Below are positions 55,229-63,932 of a DNA stretch of 64,000 nt, in pieces. The notes beneath the pieces were generated by a model, which ran no database searches, had not been told where the DNA came from, and was given only the letters and a program-made list of their open reading frames with translations. Numbering within the stretch: position 1 is the stretch's first letter; every line of letters starts with the position of its first letter. A program made the translations under genes and the position numbers. The DNA comes from Paenibacillus phocaeensis (lineage in GTDB: Bacteria > Bacillota > Bacilli > Paenibacillales > Paenibacillaceae), in the NCBI RefSeq assembly GCF_900021165.1, contig NZ_FCOQ01000018.1, positions 520,195 to 584,194 of the forward strand, given 5' to 3'.

Positions 55229-56294
55229 AAGGGGGAAATCAAGACTAATTCGGACGCTGGGAGTCCTGTCCATCAGCTTGACGCTGGTTGCATCCACGGG
55301 CTGCGCCCTGCTGCCGAACGAAGAGGCGGAGGAGGACCTTCCGGTTATTACGCCGCCGACGATCTCGAAGAAACCGGAGTATGAGGTGCGAACGGAGACG
55401 ATTGAGATCGGCGTGAGCGCTGTCGGCAAGATTATGAGCCAGCGGGAGGAACCGTTGTTTTTCACGGAGGATAATCTTCACGTCAAAGAAGTTTTGGTCA
55501 AGGCGGGAGACAAGGTTAAGCAGGGCGATGCTTTGATTCAACTGGACGTCGAAGATCTGCAGAAGGATTTACGCAAGAAGAAGCTGGAGTTCCGCAAGCA
55601 GGAAATCTCCATGAAGGAACTGCTGCGTACCAAGGATGAGAAGGACCCGATCGAATTTGAGGAGGCTTCCATCGTCTTTGAGGAACAACGCCAGGCGCTG
55701 GTGGATTTGGAGAAGACGATTGCGGACGGAACCCTGCGGGCGCCGTTCTCCGGCACGGTGATCTCCGTCTCCGCCCAGAAAGGCGCCGCCATCAAGGCTT
55801 ATGATACGGTTGCGGTCTTGTCCGATACTTCTTCATTGGTTGTAGCGGCTCAGTTTGCCAAGGAGGATTTGGCGAAGGTCGCCGTCGGGATGAAGGCCAA
55901 GGTCGACATCAATGCGGCCGGGGTGTTCAATGGCAAAGTCAAAGTAATGCCGGTTGAGACCGGATCATCCGATAACGGGAACGGGAACGGCGGAGGAGGG
56001 AATCCTCCGGAGAAGGATACGATCGATAAGTATCTGATCGTCCAACTGGACAAATGGCCTGAGGGAATTGAACGAGGCCGGCCGCTTAGCGTATCCATCG
56101 TGACCCAGCGCAAGGAAAACGCCGTTTTGATTCCGATTTCCGCCCTGCGAACCATCGGCTCGCGTACTTACGTCCAGGTTGTAGAGGAGGACGGCTCGAA
56201 GCGCGAAGCCGACGTTGAGGTAGGCTTGCAAACCTCGACGGACGTGGAAATCATTAAAGGACTCACGCCGGGACAGAAAGTAGTGGGTCGTTAA
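55191..56294 (+). CDS. HlyD/MacA-type adaptor lipoprotein
   Basis: Membrane-fusion-like protein of 367 aa. The signal ends in a lipobox-like LVASTGC (Cys38), so it is probably a lipoprotein. The order is a lipoyl/barrel-sandwich half, a coiled-coil hairpin (about 120-165; ALIQLDVEDLQKDLRKKKLE...), the second lipoyl half (TLRAPFSGTVISV), a beta-barrel, and a C-terminal domain (VLIPISALRTIG...). A glycine/asparagine-rich insert is at about 260-272. ATG at 55191 has GGAGGT eight bases upstream and overlaps the ATPase gene by 38 bases; its stop overlaps the permease ATG. Confidence 0.88.
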   Translation: MFTKWWMANLSGKRGKSRLIRTLGVLSISLTLVASTGCALLPNEEAEEDLPVITPPTISKKPEYEVRTETIEIGVSAVGKIMSQREEPLFFTEDNLHVKEVLVKAGDKVKQGDALIQLDVEDLQKDLRKKKLEFRKQEISMKELLRTKDEKDPIEFEEASIVFEEQRQALVDLEKTIADGTLRAPFSGTVISVSAQKGAAIKAYDTVAVLSDTSSLVVAAQFAKEDLAKVAVGMKAKVDINAAGVFNGKVKVMPVETGSSDNGNGNGGGGNPPEKDTIDKYLIVQLDKWPEGIERGRPLSVSIVTQRKENAVLIPISALRTIGSRTYVQVVEEDGSKREADVEVGLQTSTDVEIIKGLTPGQKVVGR

Positions 56295-59194
56295 TGGGAG
56301 TACCTTTATTACGCTTGCTGTTCCGCAAAATGTGGAACACGAAATGGCTGACGTTGAGTACTTTACTGGGCCTGATCGTCGCCGTCTCGTTTACGGTCAG
56401 CATCCCGATGTATTCCGACGGGGCGTTGAAACGAGTCGTCGCAACTACGCTGAAAGCCGAAAGCGAAGGGCTTCCTGCAGGTTCGCTGATCATGAGCTAT
56501 CAGGCGCCGGGCGGCGCGAAGACCGATGCGGCCGCGTTAACCGCCGTCAATCAATATATTGTGGATGAGGTGCCGAAGGAAATCGGCTTCCCGTTCGACG
56601 CTTACGTCAATACGCGGTCGATCCGCAGCACGGAGGTATTTCCGGAGGATCCGACCAAAGTCGATGCAAGCCGTACTCGGACGATGTCGATCATGTCCAT
56701 GAGCGGGTTGCAGGATCATATCTCGATCTCCGGCGGCCAGGCGTATTCTGAGAAGGCCGACGGGAATCAGATCGAGGCCTTAATGCTGGAAGAGGCGATG
56801 TATCGTCAGGACCTGCATGTTGGGGACGTAATGGAGTATCCGGTGTACAGCGGCGTTGACGTGACGCTAAAAGTCAAGATCGTCGGCACCTTCCAGCCAA
56901 CCAACGAAAATGATCCGTATTGGTATCAGGGTTTTGAAGGGATGATGAACAGCTTTTACGTCCCGGATCAAGTCTTTAATGACGACTTGCTGAATCGCTT
57001 ATCGATTCCGCTGCACAGCTCCAACTGGTATTACGCCTTCGATCTCGGCGAGATCAAGACGGGTCAGCTGTCGCCGCTCTCCGATACATTGGACCGGCTG
57101 AATGTGGATTTGTACCAGAAGCTGAAGGACACGAAGGTGGATGTATCCTTTGGCAGTCTGTTAAACGATTTCCGCAAGCAAAGCTTGCAGATGCAGACGC
57201 TGCTGTTTACCCTGGCGGCACCGATGATTGCCATGGTGTTCTATTATATTGTCATGAACGCCCGCCAAGCGCTTGACAAGCAGCAAAGCGACATCGCCGT
57301 CCTGCGCAGCCGCGGAGCTTCCACAAATCAGATCATTTTGATCTATTTATTTGAGAGCTTAATCCTTGGGGTGGCTGCATTAATCGCGGGTCCTTTGCTC
57401 GGCTGGTTCATGTCGAAGAGCATCGGATCAGCGGACGGCTTCTTGACCTTTGTCAACCGGAAGTCCATTCCGGTAGGATTCAACTTTGACGCACTGGCGT
57501 TAGGAGCGGCGGCGGTGATCATCGCCATCTTGGCCACGCTGCTGCCGGCGGTCTCGTTCGCCCGCTCCTCGATCGTCAAGACGAAACAGAAGCAAGCCCG
57601 CTCCGACCGAGCGCCGTTCTGGCAACGTTGGTTCCTGGATCTCGTTCTAATGGGGATCTCGGGGTACGGCTACTACATGTTTAATCAGCGGCAGATGCTG
57701 ACCTTCCAGACGGGGATGACCACGGATGAGCTGCAGGTGCAGCCGTTCCTGTTCTTCGTCCCGGCGCTGGCGATCTTCTCGATCGGGTTGTTCTTCCTGC
57801 GGGTGTTCCCGTGGCTGTTGAAGCTGATCGGCTGGATCGGCAAGAAGTGGCTGCCGGTTCCTTATTATCTAAGCTTGACGCAACTGTCCAGATCGTCCTC
57901 TTCTTATTATCCGCTGATGATTCTGCTCGTGTTGACGCTGGGCCTCGGGGTATACAACGCCTCCGCCGCGCGGACAATCGACCTGAATTCAACGGAGCGG
58001 ACGCTGTACAAATACGGGGCGGATGTCATCATGCGGACGGTTTGGGAAGGCACGCCGGAGATGACTCGCCCATCCCAGGGAGGCTCCGGGCAAGGTCAAG
58101 GCGGCGGCTCGGGAGCTCCGGGCGGCGGCGGGAACCCGGGTGGAAGACCTGGCGGCGGGCCGGGCGGCGGCGGACAAAATCCGACCCCGACCAAGGTGAA
58201 TTATTCCGAACCCCCGTTTGAAGTTTTCCGGAAGTTGGACGGGGTCGAGCACGCGGCGCGCGTGCTGCAGACGAAGGGGAACATCATCGTCTCCGGCCGC
58301 TCGGCGGGCCAAGGGAATGTGATGGGGATCGATAATATCGATTTTTCCAAGGTCGCCTGGTTCCGGAACGATCTGTTCCCAACGCACCCGTATCGTTATT
58401 TGAATTTCCTCGGGATGAACGAAAGCGCGGCTTTGGTGCCATCCAATATGGCCGAGAAATATAAGCTGAAGCCGGGGGACGTGTTTACGGTGGCCTTGGG
58501 CGAACAGACGGTGGAATTCGCCGTCTATGGGATTTTGCCCTATTGGCCTAGCCAATACCCTGATCAAACGCCGTTTATCATCGCGAATTTGGATTATATC
58601 TACGACCAGGTTCCGCTTATTCCTTACGAGGTGTGGCTGAAAATGAAGCCGGGCGCGAAGGTCGCTCCGCTGATTACCAAGCTGGCGGACGAAGGGATCG
58701 AGCTTTATTCGGTTGACGATGTACGCAGCGAACTTGCGGCGCAGAGCAAGCACCCGACGCGGGGCGGGGTATTCGGGATCTTGAGTCTCGGCTTCCTCGT
58801 CTCGGTGATCATATCGCTGATCGGGTACGTGCTTTATTGGTTCTTCAATTTGTCCGGCCGGGTGGTCCAGTTCGGGATATTACGGGCGATGGGCTTATCC
58901 CGCAAGCAATTGACGTTTATGCTGCTGGCCGAACAAATTTTGACCGCAGGTCTGTCGATCGTGCTCGGGATCGTCATTGGGAAGATCGCCGGGAAGCTGT
59001 ACCTGCCGTTCCTGCAAACGGCGGACAACGTAACGACGCAAGTGCCGCCGTTCCGTATTGTGTTCGATAACCAAGACACGCTTCAGCTCTATGTCGTCGT
59101 GTTCGTAATGCTCCTGATGGGAGCCGGCCTGCTCTTCTGGCAAATCCGGCGCCTGCGCGTGCATCAGGCGGTAAAAATGGGAGAGGAGCGCTAA
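56294..59194 (+). CDS. Giant FtsX/MacB-type ABC permease
   Basis: Membrane protein of 966 aa. An N-terminal membrane segment (about 15-37) is followed by a MacB-like extracytoplasmic domain, an FtsX three-helix module (about 300-430), further hydrophobic segments (about 445-560), a Gly/Pro/Gln-rich linker (about 592-632), a second extracytoplasmic domain, and a final three-helix module (about 830-955). It thus holds two FtsX modules in one chain, like the long permeases of type VII (mechanotransmission) ABC systems. Neither strand of the linker shows a frameshift. Its two flanking ATPases suggest asymmetrical drive. Confidence 0.88.
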   Translation: MGVPLLRLLFRKMWNTKWLTLSTLLGLIVAVSFTVSIPMYSDGALKRVVATTLKAESEGLPAGSLIMSYQAPGGAKTDAAALTAVNQYIVDEVPKEIGFPFDAYVNTRSIRSTEVFPEDPTKVDASRTRTMSIMSMSGLQDHISISGGQAYSEKADGNQIEALMLEEAMYRQDLHVGDVMEYPVYSGVDVTLKVKIVGTFQPTNENDPYWYQGFEGMMNSFYVPDQVFNDDLLNRLSIPLHSSNWYYAFDLGEIKTGQLSPLSDTLDRLNVDLYQKLKDTKVDVSFGSLLNDFRKQSLQMQTLLFTLAAPMIAMVFYYIVMNARQALDKQQSDIAVLRSRGASTNQIILIYLFESLILGVAALIAGPLLGWFMSKSIGSADGFLTFVNRKSIPVGFNFDALALGAAAVIIAILATLLPAVSFARSSIVKTKQKQARSDRAPFWQRWFLDLVLMGISGYGYYMFNQRQMLTFQTGMTTDELQVQPFLFFVPALAIFSIGLFFLRVFPWLLKLIGWIGKKWLPVPYYLSLTQLSRSSSSYYPLMILLVLTLGLGVYNASAARTIDLNSTERTLYKYGADVIMRTVWEGTPEMTRPSQGGSGQGQGGGSGAPGGGGNPGGRPGGGPGGGGQNPTPTKVNYSEPPFEVFRKLDGVEHAARVLQTKGNIIVSGRSAGQGNVMGIDNIDFSKVAWFRNDLFPTHPYRYLNFLGMNESAALVPSNMAEKYKLKPGDVFTVALGEQTVEFAVYGILPYWPSQYPDQTPFIIANLDYIYDQVPLIPYEVWLKMKPGAKVAPLITKLADEGIELYSVDDVRSELAAQSKHPTRGGVFGILSLGFLVSVIISLIGYVLYWFFNLSGRVVQFGILRAMGLSRKQLTFMLLAEQILTAGLSIVLGIVIGKIAGKLYLPFLQTADNVTTQVPPFRIVFDNQDTLQLYVVVFVMLLMGAGLLFWQIRRLRVHQAVKMGEER

Positions 59195-59197
59195 GAA

Positions 59198-60085
59198 ATG
59201 ATTCATTGCGAAGGACTTGTCAAAATTTTTAAATCCGAAGATATTGAAGTCGTTGCGCTCCAAGGCTTGAATTTGACCGTTGAACAAGGCGAAATGATGG
59301 CGATTATCGGCAACAGCGGCAGCGGCAAATCGACGCTGCTGAACATCCTCGGCGGGCTGGATCGGCCCTCGGCCGGTCAGGTGACCGTCGGGGGCTGGGA
59401 TTTGCTCAAGATCCGCGATGACCAGCTGGTCGAATATAAACGGAATACCGTAGGTTTCGTTTGGCAGAACAACGCCCGCAACCTGCTTCCTTACTTGACG
59501 GCGTTGGAGAATGTGGAGATGCCGATGCTGCTGACCGGCAAGCTCGACCGGGCTTACGCGAAGGAACTGCTGGAGCGGGTCGGGTTGAAGCACCGGATGC
59601 ATAACAAACTGCACCAGCTCTCCGGCGGTGAACAGCAGCGGGTGGCGATCGCCATTTCGCTATCGAACCGGCCAAAGCTGCTGCTGGCGGACGAACCGAC
59701 CGGGTCAGTCGATACGGCAACCTCCGATCAAATCATGCAAATTTTCCGCGAGGTGAACCGGGAGCTTGGAATCACCGTGGTCATCGTCACGCACGACCTG
59801 ACGCTGGCAGGGAAGGTGGACCGCGTGGTCGCCATCCGCGACGGCTTAACGAGCACCGAGTTCCTGAAACGGAATCCGAATCTCGATTTGGCAGCGGCTG
59901 AGTTGGGAGCCGGGGGATTGCAGGAAGTGCATGAAGCGTTCGTCGTTGTCGACCGCGTGGGTCGGCTTCAGGTTCCGAAGGAATACCTGGAGACCGTCGG
60001 GATCAGCGGCCGGGCGAGCATGGAGTTTGATGGGGAGAAGATCATTATCACCGCACCGAAATCATTAGAGGGGGATCCATCATGA
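59198..60085 (+). CDS. ABC ATPase with C-terminal AbrB-like domain
   Basis: ATPase of 295 aa. GNSGSGKST (38-46), Gln90, [10 protein letters not shown] (141-150), LLLADEPTG (161-169) and His199 complete a functional MacB/LolD-type nucleotide domain ending near residue 225. After a linker, residues 248-287 read [16 protein letters not shown] and [13 protein letters not shown], the pattern of a swapped-hairpin AbrB/SpoVT domain (V-D-x-x-G-R-x-x-[IV]-P-K). Such a domain normally binds DNA as a dimer or mediates oligomer contacts. The gene follows the permease by three bases and overlaps the next by four. Confidence 0.88.
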   Translation: MIHCEGLVKIFKSEDIEVVALQGLNLTVEQGEMMAIIGNSGSGKSTLLNILGGLDRPSAGQVTVGGWDLLKIRDDQLVEYKRNTVGFVWQNNARNLLPYLTALENVEMPMLLTGKLDRAYAKELLERVGLKHRMHNKLHQLSGGEQQRVAIAISLSNRPKLLLADEPTGSVDTATSDQIMQIFREVNRELGITVVIVTHDLTLAGKVDRVVAIRDGLTSTEFLKRNPNLDLAAAELGAGGLQEVHEAFVVVDRVGRLQVPKEYLETVGISGRASMEFDGEKIIITAPKSLEGDPS

Positions 60086-61581
60086 GGTTAAGAAAATTGT
60101 TATCCGTATCGCTGGCCGCAACGCTGGCGCTGGGCCTGCTAGCTGGCTGCAACGGCGGCAAGGCGGCGGAAACCGAGCAGGAGAAGGTGCTGCGCATCGG
60201 AGTGCTTTACGGAGGATATGATGATTCTTATTTCCGTCAACAATATACTGATGTTTACGAGTTCACGCATCAGAATGTCCGCATCGAGGTGGTTCCGGCT
60301 ATCGACCAAAGCCAATACCGTTACCAGGATGGCTCGCAGCCTTACGTACAGCCGGATTACCTGGACAGCATGAAGAAAATCATGACCGGCAGCAATCCGG
60401 TGGATGTCGTGGTGACCGATACGACCGTGTTAAATCAGCTGATCAAGGAGAATATGGTCAAACAGCTTGATCCGATGATTCAGGAGGATAAATTCGATAC
60501 GTCGGACTTCGTGCCGGCGGTGCTTGACGGGATTAAGGATCTGGGAGAAGGCAGCCTGTATGCGTTAACGCCTTCGTTCTCTTCCTCTGCCTTGTACTAT
60601 AACAAAAAAATCTTTGCGGATGCCGGCGTAGAGCCGCCAACCGATAACATGACTTGGGACGATATTTTTAATCTGGCACGCCGCCTGGCCAAAGGCGAGG
60701 GCAAGGATCGGGTATTCGGATTTTCATTTAGCCGGTACCAAGGCAATGATCCGTTCTGGGATATGCAGAACAATTATATAAGCGCGTTGCAGCTTAAAAC
60801 GTTTGATGATAAAGCGGAAACGATGACCGTGAATACAACGCAATGGACCAAGGTTTGGGAAACGATCAGCAAGTTGGCCAAGGACAAAATCATTCCTGAC
60901 AACAACAGCGGGATGATGGACGGGGAATGGAGCCCGATCACAAGCGACTTCTTCCTCTCCGGCAAAGTAGCGATGACGATCGGCGAGAACTATTATGTAA
61001 ATGAAATTACAGACGCCAACAACAACGCTTCAAAAATTAAAAACTTCAAACCTGTAGATTGGGACGTGGTTACTGTCCCGGCTCATCCTGAGAAACCGGG
61101 TGTCGGGGGCAACATCTGGCTTAGCAATACGTTTGCCATTAACAGCGCGGCTTCAAACCCCGAAACGGCTTGGGACTTCATTAAATTTATTAACGGTGAG
61201 GATTGGGCAAAACTGAAATCCCGCAGCAATACTTATGAAATGCTGGCCCGCAAAACGTATATCAAGCCGAAGTCGGGGCTCGATTACAATATTCAAGCGT
61301 TTTATTTGCTGAAACCAGTACCTCCTACCGATCCGAAGCAGGATAAGCTGATGAGCGAGAAACCGGGGTTATATAGTGTGACCGACAGCGGGCGCAAGTT
61401 CTTCCAGGAGGTCCTGGAGAACAAGAAGACACCGGCAGAAGCGCTTAAGGAATGGGAAGAGAAGGGGAACAAAATGCTGCAGGAGATTAAAAACAATCCG
61501 AAAACCCAATTCCAGGAGGATGGTACGCCATTCGTTCCGAATGAAGGGGCTGCAGCAGGCGGAACCGTTATTAAAGGTTAA
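60082..61581 (+). CDS. Extracellular solute-binding lipoprotein (carbohydrate type, family 1)
   Basis: Lipoprotein of 499 aa with signal and lipobox LLAGC (Cys23). The rest fits an MBP-like two-lobe binding protein: KVLRIGVLYGG start, YALTPSFSSSALYYNKKIFADAG hinge region, and WDFIKFINGE near the end. The usual partner permeases of the MalF/MalG type are not in the window. Instead it is translationally coupled (ATGA overlap) to the FtsX-type system. The ligand is unknown. A terminator follows. Confidence 0.88.
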   Translation: MRLRKLLSVSLAATLALGLLAGCNGGKAAETEQEKVLRIGVLYGGYDDSYFRQQYTDVYEFTHQNVRIEVVPAIDQSQYRYQDGSQPYVQPDYLDSMKKIMTGSNPVDVVVTDTTVLNQLIKENMVKQLDPMIQEDKFDTSDFVPAVLDGIKDLGEGSLYALTPSFSSSALYYNKKIFADAGVEPPTDNMTWDDIFNLARRLAKGEGKDRVFGFSFSRYQGNDPFWDMQNNYISALQLKTFDDKAETMTVNTTQWTKVWETISKLAKDKIIPDNNSGMMDGEWSPITSDFFLSGKVAMTIGENYYVNEITDANNNASKIKNFKPVDWDVVTVPAHPEKPGVGGNIWLSNTFAINSAASNPETAWDFIKFINGEDWAKLKSRSNTYEMLARKTYIKPKSGLDYNIQAFYLLKPVPPTDPKQDKLMSEKPGLYSVTDSGRKFFQEVLENKKTPAEALKEWEEKGNKMLQEIKNNPKTQFQEDGTPFVPNEGAAAGGTVIKG

Positions 61582-61629
61582 AGCTAAGGATTGCATAGGA
61601 AAGAACAGAAATTACCAGAGCGAGAAGAG

Positions 61630-61659
61630 GCCGCCGGACGGAATCCGGCGGCTTTTTTT
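61630..61659 (+). terminator. Terminator of the ABC cassette
   Basis: GCCGCCGGA (61630-61638) pairs with TCCGGCGGC (61644-61652), followed by TTTTTTT. Confidence 0.93.
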
Positions 61660-61726
61660 GTTAAGGTTGGGTATTCTATAGGCAAGGACAATTTGCTCTA
61701 ATTTACGAAAGGGTGGACGGAAAGTC

Positions 61727-61891
61727 ATGCGTTGGGTCTATTTTAATAAATTGTACAGAACGAAATTTCAAGCCGGTTGTTTGGCTCGCCGATTGGAGCA
61801 GGACGGTTGGATCTACGGGTTCGACGATATGCGGCAAATCGAAATCTTCCGTTCCCGCAAGGGCAAATACGGTGTGCGATTTATTCCATAA
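61727..61891 (+). CDS. Small basic protein of 54 aa, function unknown
   Basis: The frame reads MRWVYFNKLYRTKFQAG and on, ending KGKYGVRFIP before TAA. It is rich in Arg, Tyr, Phe and Trp, looks like a small folded beta/alpha unit, and has no membrane segment. AAAGGGTGG and GGAAAG lie upstream of the ATG, neither at ideal spacing. It lies between the cassette terminator and the tRNA promoter, so it is probably its own unit. I recall no characterised family. Biased, coherent composition supports it being real. Confidence 0.6.
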   Translation: MRWVYFNKLYRTKFQAGCLARRLEQDGWIYGFDDMRQIEIFRSRKGKYGVRFIP

Positions 61892-61899
61892 CGTATGGC

Positions 61900-61929
61900 T
61901 TGACGTGCCCTGCACAAATCGTGTATATT
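61900..61929 (+). promoter_or_regulatory. Promoter of the tRNA pair
   Basis: TTGACG (61900-61905) and TATATT (61924-61929), 18 bases apart, 22 bases before the first tRNA. Confidence 0.6.
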
Positions 61930-61951
61930 AATACTTGTCGCTATTTATTGA

Positions 61952-62025
<74 letters not shown>

Positions 62026-62038
62026 TCCAAGTTTTCCC

Positions 62039-62112
62039 GGGCCCTTAGCTCAGTTGGTTAGAGCGGTCGGCTCATAACCGATTGGTCACAGGTTCGAGTC
62101 CTGTAGGGCCCA
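62039..62112 (+). tRNA. tRNA with CAT anticodon, probably tRNA-Ile2
   Basis: Acceptor GGGCCCT (62039-62045) pairs fully with AGGGCCC (62105-62111); A73 at 62112. D arm TTAGCTCAGTTGGTTAGAGC, anticodon loop CTCATAA. The body resembles tRNA-Ile2, whose C34 is changed to lysidine by TilS to read AUA, more than elongator tRNA-Met. CCA is not encoded. Confidence 0.9.
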
Positions 62113-62120
62113 TATGCGCG

Positions 62121-62147
62121 AAACCCCTTGCCTAGCAAGGGGTTTTT
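62121..62147 (+). terminator. Terminator of the tRNA pair
   Basis: AACCCCTTGC (62122-62131) pairs with GCAAGGGGTT (62135-62144), followed by a T run. Confidence 0.93.
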
Positions 62148-62208
62148 GCTATGTTTGGGGTTGGATTTGATAGTGAATTTGCTAATGGCGAAAAGGGAAA
62201 TTTTCTCA

Positions 62209-62253
62209 TTGAATAAAGAACATATATTCGCATATAATACAAACAAACGTTCG
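62209..62253 (+). promoter_or_regulatory. SOS-type promoter of the Y-family polymerase with two LexA boxes
   Basis: TTGAAT (62209-62214) and TATAAT (62233-62238), 18 bases apart. AGAACATATATTCG (62217-62230) lies between them and CAAACAAACGTTCG (62240-62253) follows; they differ from CGAAC-N4-GTTCG by two and one bases. Confidence 0.7.
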
Positions 62254-62273
62254 TATTTATTCAAGGGGGAGTT

Positions 62274-63545
62274 ATGGTGAAATCGGCTAAGCGTATGATC
62301 ATGCTTGGTGATTGCCAGTCCTTTTATGCCAGTGTGGAGAAAGCGGAGAACCCGCAGTATAAGGACCGTCCGTTAGTGGTTGCAGGAGATCCGGAGCGCA
62401 GGTCCGGGATCATTCTGGCAGCTTGTCCGCTCGCCAAGCAACAGGGGGTGACGACGGCGGAAACATTGGGGACCGCATTGGCCAAGTGCCCCGATCTCGT
62501 CGTGATTAAGCCACGGATGCAGACGTATATCAATGTCTCGATGCAGATCACGGATATCTACAAATCGTATACGGATTTGGTCGAGCCGTACTCCATTGAC
62601 GAGCAATTTCTGGACGTCACCGGGTCTTTGCATTTATTTGCAGATTCCCCGGAGGAACTGGCGCGGATCATTCAAACCCATGTACAGGCAGCCACCGGTG
62701 TTTATGCCCGCTTTGGGATCGCGGAGACGAAGGTCCTCGCCAAGACCGCTTGCGACAATTATGCTAAGAAAAATCCGTCGGGTATATCTACCTTGACCAG
62801 AGAGATGCTCCCGGAAACCCTCTGGAAACGACCGGTGAAAGACATGTTTATGGTCGGGAGTCGGATGCATAAGCATTTTATGGCTATGGGATTACCCACC
62901 ATCGGCAGCATCGCCCAGACTCCTCTGGCCAAGTTAAAACAGATGATGCGACAGAAGTTCGGTAAAAACTCGGATATTCAAGCTGAACTCTATTGGCGAA
63001 TCGCTAACGGCATCGATGACAGTCCTGTAAAGCCGGGGACGCACCAAGTCCCTCCCAAATCAGTGGGTCACATGATGACCTTGCCTCGCGATTATTACAA
63101 GCTGGAGGATGTAAAGGTAGTATTGCTCGAATTGACGGAACTTGTCTGCATGCGCTGCCGTGAGTTGGGTTTCATGGGGGAGGTTATATCCGTCGCCTGC
63201 ATGGGGGCGGATTTTGATCGCCCCACCGGTTTTTCGCGCCAGATGAAGATGCTGGACCCAACCAACGTTACCAAGCAAGTTTTCGAGGGGGTTATGACAT
63301 TGTTCCGCCGACATTGGAACGGCGAGCCGGTCCGTAAGGTCGGCGTTTCTCTGTCCGGGTTGGTGGGGGCTGAAGAATACCAGATCACGTTGTTCGACGA
63401 TCGCCCCAAGTATCAGGCGCTTGAAAAAGCGACCGATGAAATCAAACGTCGGTTCGGGGACTCGGCGATACTGCGGGCATCTTCGCTTACGACGGCGGGT
63501 CAAGCACGGCGGAGATCGCAACTGATAGGAGGTCATTTGAAATGA
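62274..63545 (+). CDS. UvrX/YqjW-like Y-family DNA polymerase (UmuC group)
   Basis: Translesion polymerase of 423 aa. LGDCQSFYASVE holds the first metal-binding Asp and the Tyr steric gate, and YSIDEQFLD the SIDE active site. Then come the finger/thumb helix-hairpin-helix region (MGLPTIGSIAQTP) and the little finger. It matches the UvrX/YqjW branch rather than DinB. AAGGGGGAG precedes the ATG at 62274; a GTG one codon later is equally placed. It overlaps the YolD-like gene by ATGA. Both its promoter and partner support a role in SOS mutagenesis. Confidence 0.92.
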   Translation: MVKSAKRMIMLGDCQSFYASVEKAENPQYKDRPLVVAGDPERRSGIILAACPLAKQQGVTTAETLGTALAKCPDLVVIKPRMQTYINVSMQITDIYKSYTDLVEPYSIDEQFLDVTGSLHLFADSPEELARIIQTHVQAATGVYARFGIAETKVLAKTACDNYAKKNPSGISTLTREMLPETLWKRPVKDMFMVGSRMHKHFMAMGLPTIGSIAQTPLAKLKQMMRQKFGKNSDIQAELYWRIANGIDDSPVKPGTHQVPPKSVGHMMTLPRDYYKLEDVKVVLLELTELVCMRCRELGFMGEVISVACMGADFDRPTGFSRQMKMLDPTNVTKQVFEGVMTLFRRHWNGEPVRKVGVSLSGLVGAEEYQITLFDDRPKYQALEKATDEIKRRFGDSAILRASSLTTAGQARRRSQLIGGHLK

Positions 63546-63874
63546 AAAAGCTGGAGGGAAACGGCCTTTGGGAGTCCAGCCGGATGATGCTGCCAGAGCA
63601 TAAAGAAACCATTATTCGCAAGCAGGTCGAAGAGGGGAGGAAACCGCGACCCGAGCTGGATCCTCAGGAAGTGGAGCGGATCGAGCGGGCGATCGCTGAG
63701 GCGTTCCGGGAGCGCCGGCGGATCACCCTTCGCCTATGGGGCGAGTATGAAGATACGGAACTTCAAGGGGGAGTGGTAACCGTTCAGACTCATCTGCGTG
63801 AGATTAAACTATCTACTGGGAATGGAGAGTGGCAGTGGGTAAAGATATCGGATATTAGGGATGCCACCCTCTAA
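63542..63874 (+). CDS. YolD-like protein
   Basis: Protein of 110 aa of the YolD-like family, which regularly sits next to UvrX-type polymerases in Bacillales and has been proposed as a UmuD-like partner. WESSRMMLPEHKETI near the N-terminus and LRLWGEYEDTELQGGVV in the middle are the family segments. The start overlaps the polymerase stop (ATGA). The N-terminus is basic/amphipathic. There is no RecA-type self-cleavage Ser-Lys pair that I can see. Confidence 0.88.
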   Translation: MKKLEGNGLWESSRMMLPEHKETIIRKQVEEGRKPRPELDPQEVERIERAIAEAFRERRRITLRLWGEYEDTELQGGVVTVQTHLREIKLSTGNGEWQWVKISDIRDATL

Positions 63875-63888
63875 GCGGCCGCCCGCGA

Positions 63889-63917
63889 ACCCCCTTGATC
63901 CTCAAGGGGGCTTTTTT
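63889..63917 (+). terminator. Terminator after the YolD-like gene
   Basis: CCCCCTTGA (63890-63898) pairs with TCAAGGGGG (63902-63910), followed by CTTTTTT. Confidence 0.92.
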
Positions 63918-63932
63918 CTACGAATAAGCTTG

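Noticed and set aside
62039-62112. Second CAT tRNA as elongator tRNA-Met
   Set aside because: Acceptor and variable-region sequence are closer to tRNA-Ile2; the choice is not final without an alignment or tRNA model score.
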